Source: Nitrogeniibacter aestuarii (GTDB taxonomy: Bacteria; Pseudomonadota; Gammaproteobacteria; Burkholderiales; Rhodocyclaceae). Taken from it: a DNA stretch of 64,000 nucleotides. Positions 30,021 through 39,450 of this stretch are shown piece by piece. Under the pieces are notes generated by a model. That model saw only the letters and a program-made list of their open reading frames with translations, searched no databases and was not told the origin of the DNA. Every line of letters begins with the position of its first letter. The first letter of the stretch is position 1. Made by a program: the position numbers and the translations under genes. Location: the NCBI RefSeq assembly GCF_017309585.1, contig NZ_CP071321.1:3864001-3928000 (forward strand). The letters run 5' to 3'.

Positions 30021-33000
30021 CTTGTGTGTCCCTCACTTTCCTTTTTCTCGTTTCGGACTACCGCGTCGGCTTCAGGCACTTCCATCACCAGAACAGCACC
30101 CGCGCCATCACGCAGGACCGCGTGAATGCGACCGCCATGCGCCGCCACGATCTCCCGGCAGATGGCGAGTCCGAGGCCGGTCCCACCCGCGCCGGTGCGC
30201 GTTTTACTGCTCTGGGCGAACTTGTCGAAAACACTTTCCAGTTCATCGGCAGGAATTCCCGGTCCTTGATCCATTACCGTCAACCGGACGGATCCGAGCA
30301 GCGTCTTTCCATCCATCATCTCACCGCGAGACACGCTCAAGGTGATCTGGCCACCGTCCGGTGAAAACTTGATGGCATTGGAAATCAGGTTTCGCACCAC
30401 CTGCGCCATCCGGACCGGATCGCCGACGATATACGGTTCGTCCGCCTCATGATCGAACACCAACTCCAGCCTGCGCGCAGCACACAGCCCCTCGACCTCG
30501 TGCGCCACGTCCTCGCAGACGCGCGAGAGCAGACACGGTTGCAGATCGAGCACCATGCGCCGGGCCTCGAGCTTGGACAGGTCGAGCAGGTCGTTAAGCA
30601 GCACCAGCAGCCGCTCCCCACTGACGCGAATGCGCGAAAAATAGTCGCGCACTTTGCCTTTGTCGACCTTGTCGATCTTGTCCTCACCCAGACGGGCGTA
30701 GCTGAGGACCGCATGCATGGGTGATCGCAATTCATGCGACATGTTCGCCAGAAATACCGTTTTCGCCTCGTTGGCGCGCTCGGCGGCCTCCTTGGCGGAC
30801 ATCATGCTGGCGGTCTGCTGGTTGACCAGCTCGGTGAGGTGATCCCGGTGTTTCTGCAATTCGGCGTTGGCGTCATGCACTTCCGTCATGTCGGTGGCAC
30901 AGCACACAAAGCCGAGGAATTCACCGTGGTCACCCAAATTGGGCGATACGGTGACTTTCACGACCGCATAGTTGCCCTCTTTGCGCCGGAACCGCGCTTC
31001 GGTCTCGAAGGGCGTTCGCGTGCGCCGGGCCTCGTCCATGAGCCGCTGAACCACGTCCTGGTCGTCGGGATGAACGAACTGGATCCAGGCACGCCCGAGT
31101 GTCTCGCGCTCGCTGGCGCCGGTCATTTCATACCAGCGGCGGTTGGTATAGGTGACGTTGAACTCCTGATCGCCGAGCCAGATGATCACCGGCGCGGCCT
31201 GCGCCAACAGCCTGAACCGGCTCTCGCTCTCGCGCAGCGCGGTAGCGCGGCGTTGCTGCTCGGTCACGTTCTTGATGAGGATCAGCACACCGCCCGTACT
31301 CACCGGCGCCACCCGTGCCTCATAGTGCTGCAAGGCATCGTTGGCATTCGGCGCACTGTACTCGACCACTTCGACGCGACGCTCGCGCATCACCTTGCGC
31401 ACCACCGGCTCGACCATCGCATAGCGCTTGGGACTGAGGATGCGCTGCATGGGCAAGCCCATCACCGTGCCCGGATTGATGCGCATGGCTTCGTCCTCGG
31501 AGGCACGGAAGGCGATGAAGTGCAGTTGAGCATCGAACTGCACCAGCACGTCGGGAATGGCATCGAGCATCGACTTGTTGGTGGCGTTCATGCGCCGCAA
31601 GGCATCTTCGGCCGACTTGCGCTCGGAGATATCCTCGACCACCGTCCACACGCCGGGCTCGCCGTCCTGGCCGCGCACCAGTGCGCCACTGAGCACCACC
31701 GGCACTTCGGTCCCATCCGGCCGCACGAAAGCACGCTCGTAAGGCGTCACCGCGCCACGTCGCAGGGCATCGATGGTTTTTTCCCGATCGAGCGGATGGA
31801 AGCGTTCTGGCGTCAACTCGGCATAGTAGAGCCCGATCAGCTCACTCTCCGAGCGCCCCACAATGCGGGCAAAAGCCGCGTTGGCCCGACGGATCTCACC
31901 GCCCTTGGTCACCATGGCCATGCCCAGCGGCGAATTGTGGAACAGCCCGTCAAGCTCACTCAGTGACGTGCGCAAGGCGCGCTCGGCCCGGCGCTGGGCA
32001 GTGACGTTCGAGAGCACCACGATCACGACCTTCTGCCCGTCCGCACCGTCGACCGAGGCCTTGCTCACCACCACATCGCCTTCACGCCCGTCATGACTGC
32101 GCATATGGTATTCGCGGGCAATCACGCCCCCGGACCTGAGCACTTCGCTGTCGACCGCCAGATGTTCTTCGGACTGACCGGGCAACAGATCGGCCGTAGT
32201 GCCGTTGAGCAGCGCCTCGCGAGAGGTGCCGATGAACTCGCACGCCGCCGAATTGGCATAGATGTAGCGGTGATCCTGCGACTTGATCAGCACCGGATGC
32301 GGGAAGACTTCGAGCACCCGGGCATAGAAGCGCTGAACCCGCTCCAGCTCGTCTTCGCGCGAGCGCAAGGTGGTCACGTCGGAGATGGCACCGGCCACGC
32401 GAGTCACCCGGCCGAGCCCATCCCACTGGGCCTGCCCGCGCACGCGAAGACGTCGCCGCTGGCCTTCCCGGTCGAAGGAAATGATCTCCACATCAAGCGG
32501 TGTTCGTTGCTTCAGATGCGCACGCAAGGCCGTCAGCACCACGCTGCGCTCACCCGCCTCGATCTGTCGAAGCACCTCCCGGTAAGACACCGGACCGCGG
32601 TGCGGCAGATCGAACACGATCCGGCAACCCCGGCTCGACAGAAACATCGACCGGTCGCCAGGACGCCATTCCCAGATGCCGTCGCTGGTGGCCGCCGTGG
32701 CCAGCGCAAAACGGCTTTCACTCTCGGCCAGCTCACCGGTCATGCGCTTGACCGTATGCACCGCCTGACTGCGACCGGTCAGCAGAACGAAGCACAGCCA
32801 CGCCAGGCTCACGCTCAACAGCCCCCCGGCCACTTCCGCCGTGAGCTGAACCAGGCTGCCGAGTTCCTCGTCCCGATGAAAGAAGCGCAGCGTGAGCTGC
32901 CGCCCACCCAGAGTGATGAGGTGCTCACGCCCCACCTGAGGGAGGCCCGCCGCCACCGGAATGAGCGCCCGATTGGCGCCGGCGGAGGGGTCGCGAAGCT

Positions 33001-33808
33001 CGACCGCGTAGCGATCCTGCCAGTCGGCCAGCACGGAGTCGATCCAGCTCTTGTAGTGAATGCCCACCGCCACGACACCACGCAACTGACTCAAGGGGTG
33101 AGTCTCGACGGCGGCACGGCTCAAGCGCTCTTCAAGGGGCACGACGAGCAACGCACCGGCCGAACGGTCGGCGCCCTGCCACAGCGACAGAGGCGCGGAC
33201 AGCACCGGACCACGCACCGACATGGCATGCATCACCGCGTCGCGTTCCGCCTGCCCTTCCGCAAGGTCACGACCGACCTGCAGGCCGTGCGGGGAAAACT
33301 CGGGGGCGAAATACAGAATGGGCAAGGCCGGCGAACTGCCGAAGCTGGAAATACGCACCGGCTGCGAGTAGAGCAACTCGGCGCGCTTTTGCCATTCTCC
33401 GCGCTCGAAGGCTTCGACCTTGGGCGCATAGACGACGCCCGTCGCCCCTCGGCTGAGTACCACCTCCAGGCCGCTGGCACCGGAAAACCGCAGCCACTCA
33501 TCGTAGGAGACATCTTCGGAGGCGTTGAACAGCCCGGCCATGGCACGGGCCAGCGCCTCGAAATCGGCCAACCGGGCGCGCAGACTGGCGCCGATGCGAG
33601 CCACTTCCTGCTCGCGATCATGCGCCCGATAGGATTCCTCAAGACGCCCCAGCAAGGTACTGCCCAGGGCCGTCAGCAACAGTCCGACCAGGAGCACGGC
33701 CAGGGTGGTGACCCACACCGACCGCTCAACGCGGACGCGCTTCGGCGCAGCGCCGCTGAAATGCGTTTCGGCGAGCGCAGGATGATCCTGAGGGCGGGAG
33801 GTCGTCAT
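30017..33808 (-). CDS. Membrane sensor histidine kinase with CHASE and multiple PAS domains
   Basis: A protein of 1263 residues. An N-terminal helix near residues 30-50, a CHASE-type periplasmic domain (SGLEVVLSRGATGVVYAPKV and the ILYFAPE segment) and a second helix near 335 place the sensor outside. Several PAS domains follow between about 370 and 960 (EYHMRSHDGREGDVV, MAMVTKGGEIRRANAAFARIVG, FNVTYTNRRWYEMTG among them). Then come a HisKA with phospho-His near 1025 (FLANMSHELRSPMHA) and an HATPase domain (NAIKFSPDGG, DQGPGIP, GTGLGLAI). It has no receiver of its own and should pass phosphate to the receiver-HATPase protein encoded next, with which it overlaps by 4 nt. The signal is unknown. 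Confidence 0.88.
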   Translation of the reverse strand: MTTSRPQDHPALAETHFSGAAPKRVRVERSVWVTTLAVLLVGLLLTALGSTLLGRLEESYRAHDREQEVARIGASLRARLADFEALARAMAGLFNASEDVSYDEWLRFSGASGLEVVLSRGATGVVYAPKVEAFERGEWQKRAELLYSQPVRISSFGSSPALPILYFAPEFSPHGLQVGRDLAEGQAERDAVMHAMSVRGPVLSAPLSLWQGADRSAGALLVVPLEERLSRAAVETHPLSQLRGVVAVGIHYKSWIDSVLADWQDRYAVELRDPSAGANRALIPVAAGLPQVGREHLITLGGRQLTLRFFHRDEELGSLVQLTAEVAGGLLSVSLAWLCFVLLTGRSQAVHTVKRMTGELAESESRFALATAATSDGIWEWRPGDRSMFLSSRGCRIVFDLPHRGPVSYREVLRQIEAGERSVVLTALRAHLKQRTPLDVEIISFDREGQRRRLRVRGQAQWDGLGRVTRVAGAISDVTTLRSREDELERVQRFYARVLEVFPHPVLIKSQDHRYIYANSAACEFIGTSREALLNGTTADLLPGQSEEHLAVDSEVLRSGGVIAREYHMRSHDGREGDVVVSKASVDGADGQKVVIVVLSNVTAQRRAERALRTSLSELDGLFHNSPLGMAMVTKGGEIRRANAAFARIVGRSESELIGLYYAELTPERFHPLDREKTIDALRRGAVTPYERAFVRPDGTEVPVVLSGALVRGQDGEPGVWTVVEDISERKSAEDALRRMNATNKSMLDAIPDVLVQFDAQLHFIAFRASEDEAMRINPGTVMGLPMQRILSPKRYAMVEPVVRKVMRERRVEVVEYSAPNANDALQHYEARVAPVSTGGVLILIKNVTEQQRRATALRESESRFRLLAQAAPVIIWLGDQEFNVTYTNRRWYEMTGASERETLGRAWIQFVHPDDQDVVQRLMDEARRTRTPFETEARFRRKEGNYAVVKVTVSPNLGDHGEFLGFVCCATDMTEVHDANAELQKHRDHLTELVNQQTASMMSAKEAAERANEAKTVFLANMSHELRSPMHAVLSYARLGEDKIDKVDKGKVRDYFSRIRVSGERLLVLLNDLLDLSKLEARRMVLDLQPCLLSRVCEDVAHEVEGLCAARRLELVFDHEADEPYIVGDPVRMAQVVRNLISNAIKFSPDGGQITLSVSRGEMMDGKTLLGSVRLTVMDQGPGIPADELESVFDKFAQSSKTRTGAGGTGLGLAICREIVAAHGGRIHAVLRDGAGAVLVMEVPEADAVVRNEKKESEGHTR

Positions 33809-33889
33809 ACGGGCAATATCGGCCCGTCTGCCTCAAAACTTAAGCGCCCCCGCCGGATTTAACCGTGTTCATTACAGGGTTTTACAAGT

Positions 33890-34114
33890 TCAGCTGCAAC
33901 CGACGCTGTCCTTGACGCCAAGCTTGCGCAGAATGGTCTCCAATGGACAGATCCGGGTGAAGCCACTCTGAAAGAGATTGGCCCCCACGAAGGCGGTAAA
34001 CCACAGGAAGTTCTTGCTCACGAACAACGGCGAGCCCTCGACACCCAACCCCAGTGAAATGAGGACGAATGCGCCTGCGAAAATACGGACGAACTGATTG
34101 ACGGTCAGGGTCAT
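33890..34114 (-). CDS. DUF2892 small membrane protein
   Basis: A 74-residue protein resembling the membrane part of YgaP (DUF2892): two hydrophobic stretches (FVRIFAGAFVLISLGLGV and FLWFTAFVGANLFQSGF) and the conserved CPLETILRKLGV segment near the end. The two cysteines (RICPLE and the penultimate residue) could take part in redox or metal chemistry. It overlaps the RND permease by 4 nt (ATGA) and so belongs to that operon, as often seen for this family next to efflux or sulfur genes. Confidence 0.85.
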   Translation of the reverse strand: MTLTVNQFVRIFAGAFVLISLGLGVEGSPLFVSKNFLWFTAFVGANLFQSGFTRICPLETILRKLGVKDSVGCS

Positions 34115-37100
34115 GCGACCTCTCCTTGCTGGATTTCGGCCACGCGCTTGCGCATGGCGGCGTAGTAAAGCACCGGGATCACCACCAGGGTGAGCACGGT
34201 GGACACGAGAATGCCGAAGATCAGGCTGATGGCCAGCCCGTTGAAGATCGGGTCATCCAGAATGAACACCGCGCCGATCATGGCCGCCAGGGCGGTCAGC
34301 CCGATCGGCTTGGCCCGCACCGCGGCCGAGTGCACCACCGCATGGGCGAAGTCGGCGCCCTCGCGCATCTGGTGGTTGATGAAGTCCACCAGCAGGATCG
34401 AGTTGCGCACGATGATCCCGGCCAGCGCGATCATGCCGATCATGGACGTGGCGGTGAATTGCGCCCCCAGCAGGGCATGGCCCGGCATCACGCCGATGAT
34501 GGTCAGCGGAATCGGCGCCATGATGATGAGCGGCACCAGGTAGCTCTTGAACTGCGCCACCACCAGCAGATAGATCAGGATCAGGCCCACCGCGTAGGCG
34601 ATGCCCATGTCGCGGAAGGTTTCATAAGTGATCTGCCACTCGCCGTCCCACTTGATGCTGTAGCCGGTGTAGGGGTCAGCCGGTTGCTGGATGAACCACT
34701 CGCCCAGGGTGCCACCCAGCCGGTCGCCCTCCAGCGGCATGTCCAGGATGCGGCTGCGGATGTCGAACATGCCGTACAGGGGCGAATCGATCGGCCCGCC
34801 CATGTCGCCGGTCACATACACCACCGGCAGCAGGTCCTTGTGATAGATCACCTGCTCGCGGCCGGTGTGTTCCACCGTCACCAGTTCCGAAACCGGAATC
34901 AGCGTCCCGTCCCGGGCGCGTACCTTGAGCTGCAGCAGATGGTCGATGGACGACTGGCGCTCGGCGGGCAACTGCACCCGCACCGGGATCTCGTACTTGT
35001 TGTCGCGCCCGTGCACCGGGGTGACGTTCTGGCCGTTCAGCCCGAGCTGCATCACCTCGACGATGTCGGTCTGGGCCACGCCCAGGAGCGCCGCCTTGGC
35101 CTGATTCACGCGCAGGATGAGTTTTTCGGCCGTCTCGTCGACGGTGTCGTCGGCGCCGATGATGTCCGGCGTGTTGTCGAAGGCGTCGCGCACCTTCTGC
35201 GCCACCGCCAGCTGACCGCCGTAGTCTGGCCCATAGACCTCCGCCACGATGGGCGAGAGCACCGGCGGGCCCGGCGGCACTTCCACCACCTTGGCGTTAC
35301 CGCCATGCGCCTTGGCAATTGCCATGATGCGGTCACGCATGCCGATGGCGATCTCGTGGCTCTGCTCGCTGCGATGATGCTTGTCGAGCAGATTGATCTG
35401 CAGGTCGCCCTGCTCCGGCGCGCTGCGCAGATAGTACTGGCGCACCAGGCCATTGAAGTTGATGGGGCTGGCCGCGCCCGCATAGGCCTGCCAGTTATCC
35501 ACGAAAGGCGATTCGGAAACGTATTCCCCGATCTCGAGCAGCACCTGCGTGGTTTCTTCCAGCGGCGTGCCCACCGGCATGTCGAGCACCACCTGGTACT
35601 CGGACTTGTTGTCCAGCGGCAGCATCTTGAGCACCACCAGCTTGACCACCGCCAGCGACACCGACGCGGCAATGAGCACGATCACCGCGAGCCACAGCAG
35701 GCTTCGGTTGCGCCCGCCGCGGCGCTCGTCGAGCATCGGCCCCATCACCTTGCCGAAGAAGCCGGACAGGCGACGGGTCATGGCATCCTCCCCCCCTTCG
35801 GCGCCTTCCCCATGGTGGGCCTTGCCGAGGAACATGTTCGCCAGCCACGGTGTAACCATGAAGGCCACCAGCAGCGAGATGAACATACCCATAGAGGCGT
35901 TGATCGGGATCGGGCTCATGTAGGGGCCCATCAGGCCACTCACGAAGGCCATGGGCAGCAGCGCTGCGATGACCGTGAAGGTGGCCAGAATGGTCGGCCC
36001 GCCCACTTCATCGACGGCACCCGGGATCAGTTGCCACAACGGTTTGGACGGCTCCAGTGTCTTGTGCCGGTGGATGTTCTCCACCACCACGATGGCGTCA
36101 TCCACCAGGATGCCGATGGAGAAGATGAGCGCAAACAGGCTCACCCGGTTCAGCGTAAAGCCCCAGGCCCAGGAGGCGAACAGGGTCGCCGCCAGCGTGA
36201 GCGTGACCGCAATGCCGACGATCAGCGCCTCGCGCCAGCCCAGGGTGAGCAGCACCAGCACCACCACCGCGCTGGTCGCGAACACCAGCTTGCCGATGAG
36301 CTTGTTGGCCTTGTCGCGGGCGGTGTCGCCGTAGTTGCGGGTGACGGTCACGTTCACACCGTCCGGAATCACCGTGCCTTCCAGACTGTGCATGCGGGCG
36401 ATGAGCGCATCGGCCACATCCGAGGCGTTGGCGCCCGGTTTCTTGGAAATCGACAGGGTCACGGCCGGATACGCACCGGGCGCAGCGCCGCCTTCATGCC
36501 CGGCGCCGGTGCCGAACCAAACGTAGCGCGAGGGTTGGTCCGGCCCGTCCTCGATGGTCGCAACATCGGCCATGAACACCGGTTTGCCATCGGTGACGCC
36601 CACCACCAGTTCGCTCACGTCGCGCGCCGAGCTGATGTAGGTGCCGGTCTGCACCAGCACTTCGCTGTTGTCGCGCACCAGCTGGCCCGCCGGCTGCGAT
36701 GCGTTGGACAGCTGCAGGGCATCCTTGATATCCGAGGCGGTGACGCCATGGGCGTTCATCCGCGCCGTGTCGAGCAGGATACGGATCACATGCCCGGGTC
36801 CGCCGATGGTGGTCACGTCGCGCGTGCCGTCGATGCGCTTGAGCGCGATCTCGGCCGCCCGGGAGACCTGTTGCAGGTCAAAGCCGGAGCGCTCGGTGTC
36901 ATCGGTCCACAGGGTGAAGGCCACAATCGGCACATCATCGATGCCTTTTGGCTTGACGATGGGCGGCATCACGCCCAGTTGCGGGCTGAGCCAGTCCTTG
37001 TGCGATTCAAGCGTGTTGTAGAGTTTGACCAGCGCCTCCTGGTTCTTGACGCCGACCTCGAACTGCACGGTCATGATCGCCATGCCTGGGCGCGAGACGG

Positions 37101-37374
37101 AATACACGTGCTCCACCCCGGCGATGCGCGAGAGCACCTGCTCGGCCGGTGTCGACACCAGCGCTTCCACATCCTCAGCCGAGGCACCCGGCCAGGGCAC
37201 CAGCACGTTGGCCATGGTGACGTCGATCTGGGGTTCTTCTTCCTTGGGCGTGATCAGCGTGGCGAAGATGCCCATGAGCAGCAGCACCAGCGCCAGCAGC
37301 GGCGTGATGGCGTTGCGGTCGAACGCCGACGCCAGCCGACCGGAGATGCCCAGCTTTTTTGCGGTCTCGGCCAT
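34111..37374 (-). CDS. RND efflux permease (AcrB/AcrD/AcrF family)
   Basis: An inner-membrane proton-driven pump of 1087 residues, with twelve helices and two large periplasmic loops. Family features are the N-terminal LALVLLLMGIFATLITPKEEEPQID region, the IGILVDDAIVVVENIHRHK segment of helix 4 with its two acidic residues, and the repeated central region in the second half (PIPLTIIGVMPGHALLGAQFTATSMIGMIALAGIIVRNSILLVDFIN). The substrate is probably an organic compound; the charged motif of CusA-type metal pumps (DFGxxxDGAxxxxEN) is not present. The operon contains the adaptor upstream and DUF2892 downstream but no outer-membrane channel, so a shared TolC-type partner elsewhere is needed. Confidence 0.9.
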   Translation of the reverse strand: MAETAKKLGISGRLASAFDRNAITPLLALVLLLMGIFATLITPKEEEPQIDVTMANVLVPWPGASAEDVEALVSTPAEQVLSRIAGVEHVYSVSRPGMAIMTVQFEVGVKNQEALVKLYNTLESHKDWLSPQLGVMPPIVKPKGIDDVPIVAFTLWTDDTERSGFDLQQVSRAAEIALKRIDGTRDVTTIGGPGHVIRILLDTARMNAHGVTASDIKDALQLSNASQPAGQLVRDNSEVLVQTGTYISSARDVSELVVGVTDGKPVFMADVATIEDGPDQPSRYVWFGTGAGHEGGAAPGAYPAVTLSISKKPGANASDVADALIARMHSLEGTVIPDGVNVTVTRNYGDTARDKANKLIGKLVFATSAVVVLVLLTLGWREALIVGIAVTLTLAATLFASWAWGFTLNRVSLFALIFSIGILVDDAIVVVENIHRHKTLEPSKPLWQLIPGAVDEVGGPTILATFTVIAALLPMAFVSGLMGPYMSPIPINASMGMFISLLVAFMVTPWLANMFLGKAHHGEGAEGGEDAMTRRLSGFFGKVMGPMLDERRGGRNRSLLWLAVIVLIAASVSLAVVKLVVLKMLPLDNKSEYQVVLDMPVGTPLEETTQVLLEIGEYVSESPFVDNWQAYAGAASPINFNGLVRQYYLRSAPEQGDLQINLLDKHHRSEQSHEIAIGMRDRIMAIAKAHGGNAKVVEVPPGPPVLSPIVAEVYGPDYGGQLAVAQKVRDAFDNTPDIIGADDTVDETAEKLILRVNQAKAALLGVAQTDIVEVMQLGLNGQNVTPVHGRDNKYEIPVRVQLPAERQSSIDHLLQLKVRARDGTLIPVSELVTVEHTGREQVIYHKDLLPVVYVTGDMGGPIDSPLYGMFDIRSRILDMPLEGDRLGGTLGEWFIQQPADPYTGYSIKWDGEWQITYETFRDMGIAYAVGLILIYLLVVAQFKSYLVPLIIMAPIPLTIIGVMPGHALLGAQFTATSMIGMIALAGIIVRNSILLVDFINHQMREGADFAHAVVHSAAVRAKPIGLTALAAMIGAVFILDDPIFNGLAISLIFGILVSTVLTLVVIPVLYYAAMRKRVAEIQQGEVA

Positions 37375-37378
37375 GGCC

Positions 37379-38416
37379 TCAGTCCGCCGCTTGGGTCTGC
37401 TTGAGGCTCAGGCTGGCCTTGATCGGATCCAGCGCCACCTGTTCGCCATCCTTGAGGCCGGCCAGCACCTCGATGCGCCCATCTCCCACCGATTCACCCG
37501 GGCGGATCTGGCGCAGATGAAAGCCATCCTCTTTCCTGACATAGACGGCGACAATCTCGCCTCGGCGCAGCACCGACGCCGCCGGAATGGTCACCCTCGA
37601 CGTTTCGCCCACGAACAGGTGCATGCGCGCGAACTGGCCCGGTGCGATGCCGTCCACGCCCTGCGGCAAGGTCGCGCGCACCTCAACGGTGAAGGTGCGC
37701 GGGTCGGCCGCCGGCAGCACGGTCACACGCTCGGCCGCCACCAATTGGTTGAGTGCCGGCACTTCGAGCTGGGCCCGCAGCTTGGCGGTGTTGGCCCGGC
37801 CGATGACGGTCAGCGGCACCTGGGCCACGACGCGCATCACGCCCGGCGAGTAGACCTCGATGAGCGGGCGGCCCGGCTGAGCCATGTCACCGGCGTCCAC
37901 ATGGCGCACCGACACGATCCCGTCGAAGGGCGCGGTAATCGTGGTGAAGTCCCGCGCCACCAGGGCTTGCCCCTGCCCCGCCTGCGCCGCCTTGAGGCTC
38001 GCCTCCGCCGCCCGCAGCGAAGCACGGGCCTGGTCCACATGGGCCTGACTGACAAACTTCTGCTTGAACAAGGCCTGGGTGCGCTCCCATTCAGCGCGCG
38101 CATTGGCTGCTGCCGCCTGGGCACTGGCCACGTTGGCCGCCGCCGCGGCCACCGACTGGTTGGCCTCGCTGGCGTCTACACGCATCAACACCTGCCCCTT
38201 GGTCACCGTATCGCCGGCATCGACGGCCGTGCTCAGGATGCGCCCCTGAACCTGAGCCGCCACGGTGGCCGAGGACACCGCCTCGACAACACCTTCAGCC
38301 ACATGCTGAGTGGCCACGGCACCGCGTTCGACCGGTGCGATTTCGACGGATTGCGCCCAAGCCGACCCGAAGGGCAGCAGGCACGCCAGAACAAGCGGGA
38401 TATGTCGGATCATCAT
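37379..38416 (-). CDS. RND efflux periplasmic adaptor (membrane-fusion protein)
   Basis: A protein of 345 residues with a signal peptide (LVLACLLPFGSAWAQ), lipoyl-like halves (AAQVQGRILSTAVDAGDTVTKGQVL and FTTITAPFDGIVSVRHVDAGDM) separated by a coiled-coil hairpin (about residues 75-150, Ala/Glu/Arg-rich), and beta-barrel and membrane-proximal domains. It links the permease encoded 4 nt downstream to an outer-membrane channel. The start at 38416 (or the adjacent Met at 38413) is used because the upstream frame lacks a signal sequence. A perfect GTATAT/ATATAC palindrome sits 9 bp upstream of the start codon. Confidence 0.9.
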   Translation of the reverse strand: MMIRHIPLVLACLLPFGSAWAQSVEIAPVERGAVATQHVAEGVVEAVSSATVAAQVQGRILSTAVDAGDTVTKGQVLMRVDASEANQSVAAAAANVASAQAAAANARAEWERTQALFKQKFVSQAHVDQARASLRAAEASLKAAQAGQGQALVARDFTTITAPFDGIVSVRHVDAGDMAQPGRPLIEVYSPGVMRVVAQVPLTVIGRANTAKLRAQLEVPALNQLVAAERVTVLPAADPRTFTVEVRATLPQGVDGIAPGQFARMHLFVGETSRVTIPAASVLRRGEIVAVYVRKEDGFHLRQIRPGESVGDGRIEVLAGLKDGEQVALDPIKASLSLKQTQAAD

Positions 38417-38424
38417 GTTTATTA

Positions 38425-38440
38425 GTATATGCTTATATAC
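38425..38440 (-). promoter_or_regulatory. Palindromic operator candidate before the RND operon
   Basis: GTATATGCTTATATAC is a perfect 6-bp inverted repeat (GTATAT/ATATAC) with a 4-bp spacer, 9 bp from the adaptor start codon and close to or overlapping its ribosome-binding region. The AT-rich type resembles operators of ArsR/SmtB-class repressors, but no repressor gene is adjacent. Confidence 0.55.
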
Positions 38441-38529
38441 GCGAATTTCAAGCACTCGACCCCGCTTGCACGCGGGCGCGCCCGTGACATGCGAAAGCAT
38501 GGCACGGGGGGCAGACAGACAGATTGATC

Positions 38530-39450
38530 TCAGTCGCGAAAACGCGGTGCCGGGGTGGTGGTGATCTCGACGCAGCGACCTTCGTCGGAATAGTCCAGCA
38601 CCGGGAAGGCCAACTTGCGCGCCAGTGCGATGCCACGCCCGGTCAACTGCGCGGCGTTGACGTCAGGCATGTCCAGATGACGCCTCGGATCGAAGCCAGC
38701 GCCCTGATCTTCGATCCGGAGGGTGATGTCTTCCGCGCGAATCCGGACGGTCAGGGAGGCCACACGATCGCGGTACGCTGAATCCGCCAGGCGGCGGGTG
38801 ATTTCCTCATGCCACCGACCGGATTGCACCATGAGCGCCTTGGCGTCATAGCCGATGCCCAGGTTGCCATGTTCGACGGCATTGACCAGTAGCTCGAGCA
38901 AGGCAACCCGCACCAGATCGGGCGCCGAGCACAGCATCGACACCCCGTGCGCGAGCGCCGAAGCGTCATCGAGGGTACGAAAGCGGAATACCCCCTCGCC
39001 CAGGAGGCGCAACGCCGCGCTCAGGTCCGTGGCACGCTCGCGCAGGTCTTCGGTCTCGCGATGTTGTCGCAGCGCCGCCCGAACGATGCGGGTGAGCGCG
39101 CTGATTCGATAAGGCTTGGTGAGGTAGTAGTCAGCGCCCGCCTCGATCCCCTCGGCCACCTGCACCGGATCGGCCGCGGCCGTCTGCATGATGACCGGGG
39201 TCCGGCTCAGGCTGGGCGTCTCACGGATGTGGCGAAGAATCTCCATCCCGCCCGGTTCGGGCATGCGGCGGTCCAGCACCACCAGATCGAAGGGCGGGCC
39301 GCTGCGCTGGAGCATCTCCATGGCCTGCTGCCCGCTTTCGGCTGCGGTCACTTCGTAGGATTCGCCCAGCACATCGGACGCAATCTCGAGACTGAAGGGC
39401 TCGTCGTCCACCACGAGGATGCGTGCACGTTCGGCACTGCGCTGCATCAT
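38530..39450 (-). CDS. Response regulator with C-terminal GHKL (RsbW-like) ATPase domain, second copy
   Basis: A protein of 306 residues: receiver (ILVVDDEPFSLEIASDVLG, phospho-Asp in LVVLDRRMPEPGG, YLTKPYRI), then a linker and HATPase domain with LLVNAVEHGNLGI and EDQGAGFDP, TGRGIALARKLAF. It is paralogous to 29121-30020, sharing both domains and the NAVEHGNLGI block. Again no HisKA is present. The ATG at 39450 overlaps the kinase stop (ATGA), so it is cotranslated with the sensor kinase. It probably transmits the signal through partner switching (inference). Confidence 0.85.
   Translation of the reverse strand: MMQRSAERARILVVDDEPFSLEIASDVLGESYEVTAAESGQQAMEMLQRSGPPFDLVVLDRRMPEPGGMEILRHIRETPSLSRTPVIMQTAAADPVQVAEGIEAGADYYLTKPYRISALTRIVRAALRQHRETEDLRERATDLSAALRLLGEGVFRFRTLDDASALAHGVSMLCSAPDLVRVALLELLVNAVEHGNLGIGYDAKALMVQSGRWHEEITRRLADSAYRDRVASLTVRIRAEDITLRIEDQGAGFDPRRHLDMPDVNAAQLTGRGIALARKLAFPVLDYSDEGRCVEITTTPAPRFRD

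Noticed and set aside
34126..37404. Long open frame (1092 codons) antisense to the RND permease
   Set aside because: It has a low-complexity His/Arg/Gln composition typical of the complementary strand of GC-rich genes and no domain; the RND gene explains the region.
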